Origin: Candidatus Zhuqueibacterota bacterium
GTDB taxonomy: Bacteria; BS750m-G25
Assembly: GCA_016783505.1 (NCBI GenBank)
Contig: JADHWK010000013.1
Span: 1 to 55,431, forward strand
Direction: 5' to 3'
DNA: 55,431 nucleotides
Under the pieces are notes generated by a model. The model was given only the letters and a program-made list of their open reading frames with translations, was not told the origin of the DNA and ran no database searches. The position numbers and the translations under genes are program-made. Positions 51,379 through 55,431 of the stretch are shown here, in pieces. Within the stretch, counting starts at the first letter, position 1; each line of letters starts with the position of its first letter.

Positions 51379-53673
51379 CTATTTCGTCTTCATCACAAAT
51401 TCCCCCTGCCAGTTTTCGTCCGGGGGATTCTCTTTGTAGAGTTGGCATCGTTCGATAAAAACCTTAGAGGGTCCATCGCCGGGCTCAATAGCCAAAGCCT
51501 TCTGGAAATGCTTGATGGCTTCATCCCATTCCCTCTGCCAATAGAGGTTAATCCCCTTGGTAAAATATTCCGCCACTTCCCCCTTTTCCCCGTCAAGTTT
51601 TCCATTCTTCCCGATTAATTCATACACTGTAATGGGAATAGCCTTTCCCTTGACCACCAGCCGATCCAGAATGCGCACCTCAATCTTATCCTTCGCCTGG
51701 CGGTAGGTCTCCTCACCGATCATGATTGGGGTACCGTATTGTTTGTTGGCTCCTTCAAATCGGGACGCCTGGTTGACGGCGTCCCCCATGACGGTATATT
51801 GAAAACGCTGCGCCGAGCCCATGTTGCCGGCCGATACTACCCCCGAGTTTATACCCATTCGGACATAGATCTCCACCCCGTGGTCTTTTTTGATCTCTTC
51901 CCGCAGCCCTACCAATCTTTCCTGCTGATCCAGGGCCGCCCAGCATCCCTTCCAGGCGTGCCCTGGATCCTCGACAGGAACCCCAAAGTCGCACATGATG
52001 GCATCCCCTTCATATTTGTCCACATAGCCATCGTAGCTCATCAGGATCTCAGTCATAGGGGAAAGGTATTTATTGAGGACCACGGCTAACTCCTCGGCGG
52101 AAAGGCTCTCGGAAATCGTGGTAAATCCAGCCACATCCGAGAAAAACATGGTGGCGTTTCGCTTTTCCCCGGTCAGGCGAAAGGCGTCGGGATGATCCTC
52201 CAGATACTTCAAAACCGTAGGGCTCATGTAGGTGGAGAACATCCCCCGGATCTTCCGCTTCTCCCGCTGCTCCATCATGAATTGATAGAGCACGTTGCCC
52301 ACGTAGGTTAAGACTATTCCAAAAATGGGAACCACCACCGGGACCACCACGGATTCACCGAAACCCGGGGGCATGACAGTCATGGAAAAGATTTTTTTGA
52401 ACAACCAGGTAAAATCCCGGAAGAAGGCCCCGAATGAAAAGCTCAGGAAAATCAGGACCACCCCCAGCAAGACCAGCCCCCCTTTGAGCGGCTTGAGCCA
52501 GGCCAAGAAGAAATAGGTCAGCAAGCTCAAAAATACCAGCATCCAAAACTCCCCCCAGAAACCGATGCGAGATATGTAATTTGAGTCCAGGATTGTCTGA
52601 ATGGCGTTGGTGTGCATTTCCATCCCGGGCATGAGCTGCTGGATGCCGGCGTAATTGTAGAAGGGTGTCTGCTTGACATCGAAAATGATTTCGACGGAGA
52701 GCCCGATGATGACGATTTTCTCCTTAAACGGACTGGGCATCCCCATCCCCAGCATGGCTATCATGCCGTCGGGATAAAACATCTCCATCCAGTCGGTATC
52801 CTCCTCGAATTCCTTAAGGTCAAACTCACCATCGTCTAAGACATTAGAAAGGGGATAGCGGTTGAACGTCTTCCAGGGGCCCAGGGGTGGGGGTGGACCA
52901 GCATTGGAGGGCGGCCCGTAGTAATTGATGAGAAAGTTGTTGGTGGCCTTTCCCCAACTGCGAATTTTCAAATCACCGTAGAACATGTAATCTTCAGTCT
53001 GGACCATTTTTTCAGCGGTGGAATAACCCAGGTATTCTTTGACGGCCTTCATCCCCAGGGACAGGTGGGGCAGGGAATCCCGGCTGACCATGTTGTAGAC
53101 GATATAACACCGGGTAACCCCGTCCGGATCTATCAATTCTCCCACTAAACCCGTCTCCGGCCCGGCGTTCATCAGGGTATCAATGGGATACTGGATGTAG
53201 TCCGGGGGCACCAGGGTTTTCTCAAAAACAAGTTTTGACCCCAAGATTATTGATATCCCGGCCGCCCTTGCCTCACGAATGGCTTCCGCAAAAGTGGAAT
53301 CCCCACTTGCCGACTGAGCATCCTCCGAATCAAAGGCGATATCGAAAACAATCACCCTGGCCCCGGCCCTGATTAAGTTGCGCACCACTTGGGCCCAGAT
53401 CTGCCGAGGATAGGGCCATTTATAGGGGATGAGCCGCCAGGACTCATCATCCAGGTCCACGATCACGACATCGAGACTGTCCTTGGGAATGGGTTCAACA
53501 GCCGTGATCCCCGATAAGGGGCCCCGGAGGAGGAACCGCCAGTCCAGTGTCTTCAATTCCAAAAAATCCAGGACCCCTAACATCCGGAGAATGAGAATCA
53601 GCGACACCATCCCCATGCTGAGAACCAACCCGATACCGACCTGTTGGAGCGATTTCTTTGTGATCTTAATCAT
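51379..53673 (-). CDS. CHASE2 adenylate/guanylate cyclase with TPR tail
   Basis: 764 residues. One membrane helix (VGIGLVLSMGMVSLILILRM) precedes a periplasmic CHASE2 sensor (residues about 50-365: LDVVIVDLDDESWRLIPYKW, IVFDIAFDSED, KEKIVIIGLS), then three membrane helices and a class III cyclase domain (about 500-690). Both metal aspartates are present (D513 in FFSDVAGF and D557 in KYEGDAIMCDFG), and the Asn/Arg pair is in GDAVNQASRFEGA. A TPR pair (WDEAIKHFQKALAIEPGDG) ends the chain. It should make cAMP or cGMP in response to a periplasmic cue. The gene starts 12 bases after the cohesin-protein gene. Confidence 0.93.
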   Translation of the reverse strand: MIKITKKSLQQVGIGLVLSMGMVSLILILRMLGVLDFLELKTLDWRFLLRGPLSGITAVEPIPKDSLDVVIVDLDDESWRLIPYKWPYPRQIWAQVVRNLIRAGARVIVFDIAFDSEDAQSASGDSTFAEAIREARAAGISIILGSKLVFEKTLVPPDYIQYPIDTLMNAGPETGLVGELIDPDGVTRCYIVYNMVSRDSLPHLSLGMKAVKEYLGYSTAEKMVQTEDYMFYGDLKIRSWGKATNNFLINYYGPPSNAGPPPPLGPWKTFNRYPLSNVLDDGEFDLKEFEEDTDWMEMFYPDGMIAMLGMGMPSPFKEKIVIIGLSVEIIFDVKQTPFYNYAGIQQLMPGMEMHTNAIQTILDSNYISRIGFWGEFWMLVFLSLLTYFFLAWLKPLKGGLVLLGVVLIFLSFSFGAFFRDFTWLFKKIFSMTVMPPGFGESVVVPVVVPIFGIVLTYVGNVLYQFMMEQREKRKIRGMFSTYMSPTVLKYLEDHPDAFRLTGEKRNATMFFSDVAGFTTISESLSAEELAVVLNKYLSPMTEILMSYDGYVDKYEGDAIMCDFGVPVEDPGHAWKGCWAALDQQERLVGLREEIKKDHGVEIYVRMGINSGVVSAGNMGSAQRFQYTVMGDAVNQASRFEGANKQYGTPIMIGEETYRQAKDKIEVRILDRLVVKGKAIPITVYELIGKNGKLDGEKGEVAEYFTKGINLYWQREWDEAIKHFQKALAIEPGDGPSKVFIERCQLYKENPPDENWQGEFVMKTK

Positions 53674-53685
53674 GGTAAATTTCCT

Positions 53686-55431
53686 TTACTTGATTAACAA
53701 CATTTTCTTATTTTGGGACCATCGGTTCTTTTGATCGGAACTCACTACCTTGAGATGATAGAAGTAAATTCCGCTTCCCACCTCGTTACCGGAACTATCC
53801 CGTCCATCCCAGATCATCCGGTAATAGCCGGGCTGATGCTGGCTATCATCCAACACCCTGATCTCCTGCCCCAGGATGTTATGAACGATCAGTATTACCC
53901 GCCCTCCTTCCGGAATCTGATATTTGATCTGCGTCCGGGCATTGAAGGGATTGGGATAATTCTGGGAAAGGGCAAAGGTTTTGGGGGTGGGCGGAATGGT
54001 GTTTACGATGAAGTTCAGAAACCCATAAGAAACCTTTCTACTATTATCCCTCAGCTCGTAATTCAACGTAACTTCAACCTCATCCTCAATCAGAGGCCGA
54101 AATTCAAGCTGGCTTAGCAGTCCCGAACCCGTCAGACTGGGGTGGGATCGACTCAATCGGCAGGTGGCAACTGTAATCGTCCCCCGCTCGGAATCGGCCC
54201 TTTCAAGGTAGATGGTGGTTCCATTTTTTCCCTTGAGAAAATTCCCTTTAAGGGTTCCAACAAATTCCAATTTGGCTGGGTCATAGCTAAAAGTCCACTG
54301 GGTTCCCACAAAATCATTTACCCCATCGGCCCAGACCTCCAATGAGACTTTCCGCACCCTACCCTGCTCCGGGCTAAATTCCGGTTCGGGCTGCACGATG
54401 GTCAAGGCTCCCAGCCCGAAATCGTCTCTTTCTTTGGGAAGTCGTTTTATCAAAGGTTTGGTCAGGGTATCCACATACTCCTCCACCCAGTTCCACATGA
54501 GGACAAAGACGGTCAAATCCTCAAAGTCAATCCTACCGTCAAAACGGGGTTTTAAATATGGGATATCCTTCAAATCAACAACAGGACCAATTTCCCACAG
54601 GGTGTCCTGTTCGTTCCAGGCCGGGCGGAAATAGTTCACCAGATCAACAAAGTCAATATCGTTGTTCAGGTCATAATCCCCCAGATAGCCAATGGTAAAG
54701 CGCCAGGTGTAATCATCTTCGGGTGATCCCTGAGGCTCGCCATCTCCATTTCCGTCGATCCTCACCCCATCGGCGCTTCTAATTTCCCCGCTTAAGGTAA
54801 CGGTCACCGTCTCGGCAGCGGCAAAGCACGAATCGCTGACGAAATGAATCTGGGTAGTCGAGTCGCCATAGACGGTGCTGTCCCCATATAAAATTTGTCC
54901 TGAATGAGTTCCGGTTACCGACCCCACCACCTTGGTGCGACCGGGAAACATAAAGGCCAATCTGCTCATGGGATAATTAAAGGTCATCTTGATGGTGGAT
55001 CCCAACACCAGACTTTCTGGAACCGTCGGGTTAAAATAGGCAGTGCTGTTCCATGGTGGGGAGACGGTCATCACATGGGGTGCGCCCCGGTTGTCAATAG
55101 TAATCGTCACCGTATCCGGATAACCTAGACCCCACTCATCATAAGGTGAAATGCGGAACAGAACCACAACCGGATCATCAACCCCCAGCGAGTCAGCATA
55201 GCTATCCCAGATTAAGGCCCCTTCGTACCGGGTGCTGTCCAACCCGACCGTATCCCCGAGCACCGTGGCCCGATGCCAGAAAGGCTCAAAAAGACCTTTG
55301 TACTCGGGGACAATCCGCAGGGTATCCCTGCCAGGGTCGTCCAGCCGATAATTGATGGTAATGTCCCCCCTCCGGTCATTAGGATCGGCTTGGTAAATGC
55401 TGATCACCGCCCCGTGGTGGTTGTCCAGATG
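53686..55431 (-). CDS. Surface protein with dockerin-like repeats, cohesin domain and T9SS sorting domain (5' end cut by window)
   Basis: The frame is open to the window edge (581 visible residues), so the start is missing. First come Ig-like regions (TVTITIDNRGAPHVMTVSPP and a Big_5-like IKMTFNYPMSRLAF). A dockerin-like pair follows: YDLNNDIDFVDLVNYFRPAW and DGRIDFEDLTVFVLMW, each with spaced Asp/Asn for calcium. Then comes a cohesin-like domain (GTQWTFSYDPAKLEFVGTLK, GTITVATCRLSR, LSQLEFRPL) and a FlgD-like sorting domain (QNYPNPFNARTQIKYQI ... GIYFYHLKVV). It is probably exported by T9SS and held at the surface. Having both partners of a cohesin-dockerin pair suggests self-assembly, but this is inference. 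The cyclase gene follows after 12 bases. Confidence 0.82.
   Translation of the reverse strand, partial: HLDNHHGAVISIYQADPNDRRGDITINYRLDDPGRDTLRIVPEYKGLFEPFWHRATVLGDTVGLDSTRYEGALIWDSYADSLGVDDPVVVLFRISPYDEWGLGYPDTVTITIDNRGAPHVMTVSPPWNSTAYFNPTVPESLVLGSTIKMTFNYPMSRLAFMFPGRTKVVGSVTGTHSGQILYGDSTVYGDSTTQIHFVSDSCFAAAETVTVTLSGEIRSADGVRIDGNGDGEPQGSPEDDYTWRFTIGYLGDYDLNNDIDFVDLVNYFRPAWNEQDTLWEIGPVVDLKDIPYLKPRFDGRIDFEDLTVFVLMWNWVEEYVDTLTKPLIKRLPKERDDFGLGALTIVQPEPEFSPEQGRVRKVSLEVWADGVNDFVGTQWTFSYDPAKLEFVGTLKGNFLKGKNGTTIYLERADSERGTITVATCRLSRSHPSLTGSGLLSQLEFRPLIEDEVEVTLNYELRDNSRKVSYGFLNFIVNTIPPTPKTFALSQNYPNPFNARTQIKYQIPEGGRVILIVHNILGQEIRVLDDSQHQPGYYRMIWDGRDSSGNEVGSGIYFYHLKVVSSDQKNRWSQNKKMLLIK

Noticed and set aside
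1-55431. tRNA or rRNA genes
   Set aside because: No cloverleaf-type sequence with a T-loop box and no rRNA-like stretch was recognised in any spacer.

Overview
The window reads as a chromosomal segment of an uncultured diderm bacterium of the FCB superphylum (Bacteroidetes-like, or an allied candidate phylum such as KSB1, Zixibacteria or Marinimicrobia; I cannot decide among these from sequence alone). The evidence is a type IX secretion sortase (PorU) next to a PorV-type barrel, FlgD-like C-terminal sorting domains with NYPNPFN motifs on three proteins, DUF2723 and DUF4837 genes, and many lipopolysaccharide-type glycosyltransferases. Every gene I can support, about 40, lies on the minus strand, so transcription runs from right to left. 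No tRNA, rRNA, CRISPR array or intact transposon is visible.

Layout from left to right. 1-12.3 kb: surface and secretion block. It holds a partial PorT-like barrel, a metallopeptidase/propeller/Omp85 fusion, an M6-like protein that has lost its HE catalytic pair, porV, a broken aspartyl-protease fragment and porU. 12.6-18.2 kb: a Trm112-like protein, an acyl-CoA thioesterase, accA, a GT2 fused to half a phosphoglycosyl transferase, a polyprenol-phosphate-mannose synthase-like GT2, rfbD and purE. 18.3-18.6 kb: the relic of an IS200-type element. 18.6-26.8 kb: DUF4837 lipoprotein, DUF2723 membrane glycosyltransferase, GT4, methyltransferase, deoxyhypusine-synthase-like protein, a frameshifted GxxExxY gene between inverted repeats, and DUF3108. 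27-46.8 kb: a surface polysaccharide locus with a priming sugar transferase, six GT4/GT9 genes before an MsbA-like ABC exporter, gmd, Wzx, Wzy, three further glycosyltransferases and a sulfatase-fold membrane enzyme. 47.2-51.1 kb: cobO, low-molecular-weight phosphatase, tsaC-type gene, waaF and an LpxL-like acyltransferase. 51.4-55.4 kb: a CHASE2 adenylate/guanylate cyclase and a partial cohesin/dockerin protein with a sorting domain.

The genes fit a common theme of building and decorating the outer surface: lipid A acylation, LPS core and polysaccharide synthesis, lipid-linked mannose, membrane glycosyl transfer, and T9SS export with sortase processing. A second theme is the unusual intergenic DNA. 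Several families of short, word-like inverted or direct repeats and palindromes fill the spacers. Two of these islands carry a GxxExxY gene or its remnant, and one palindrome has apparently broken a GxxExxY reading frame.
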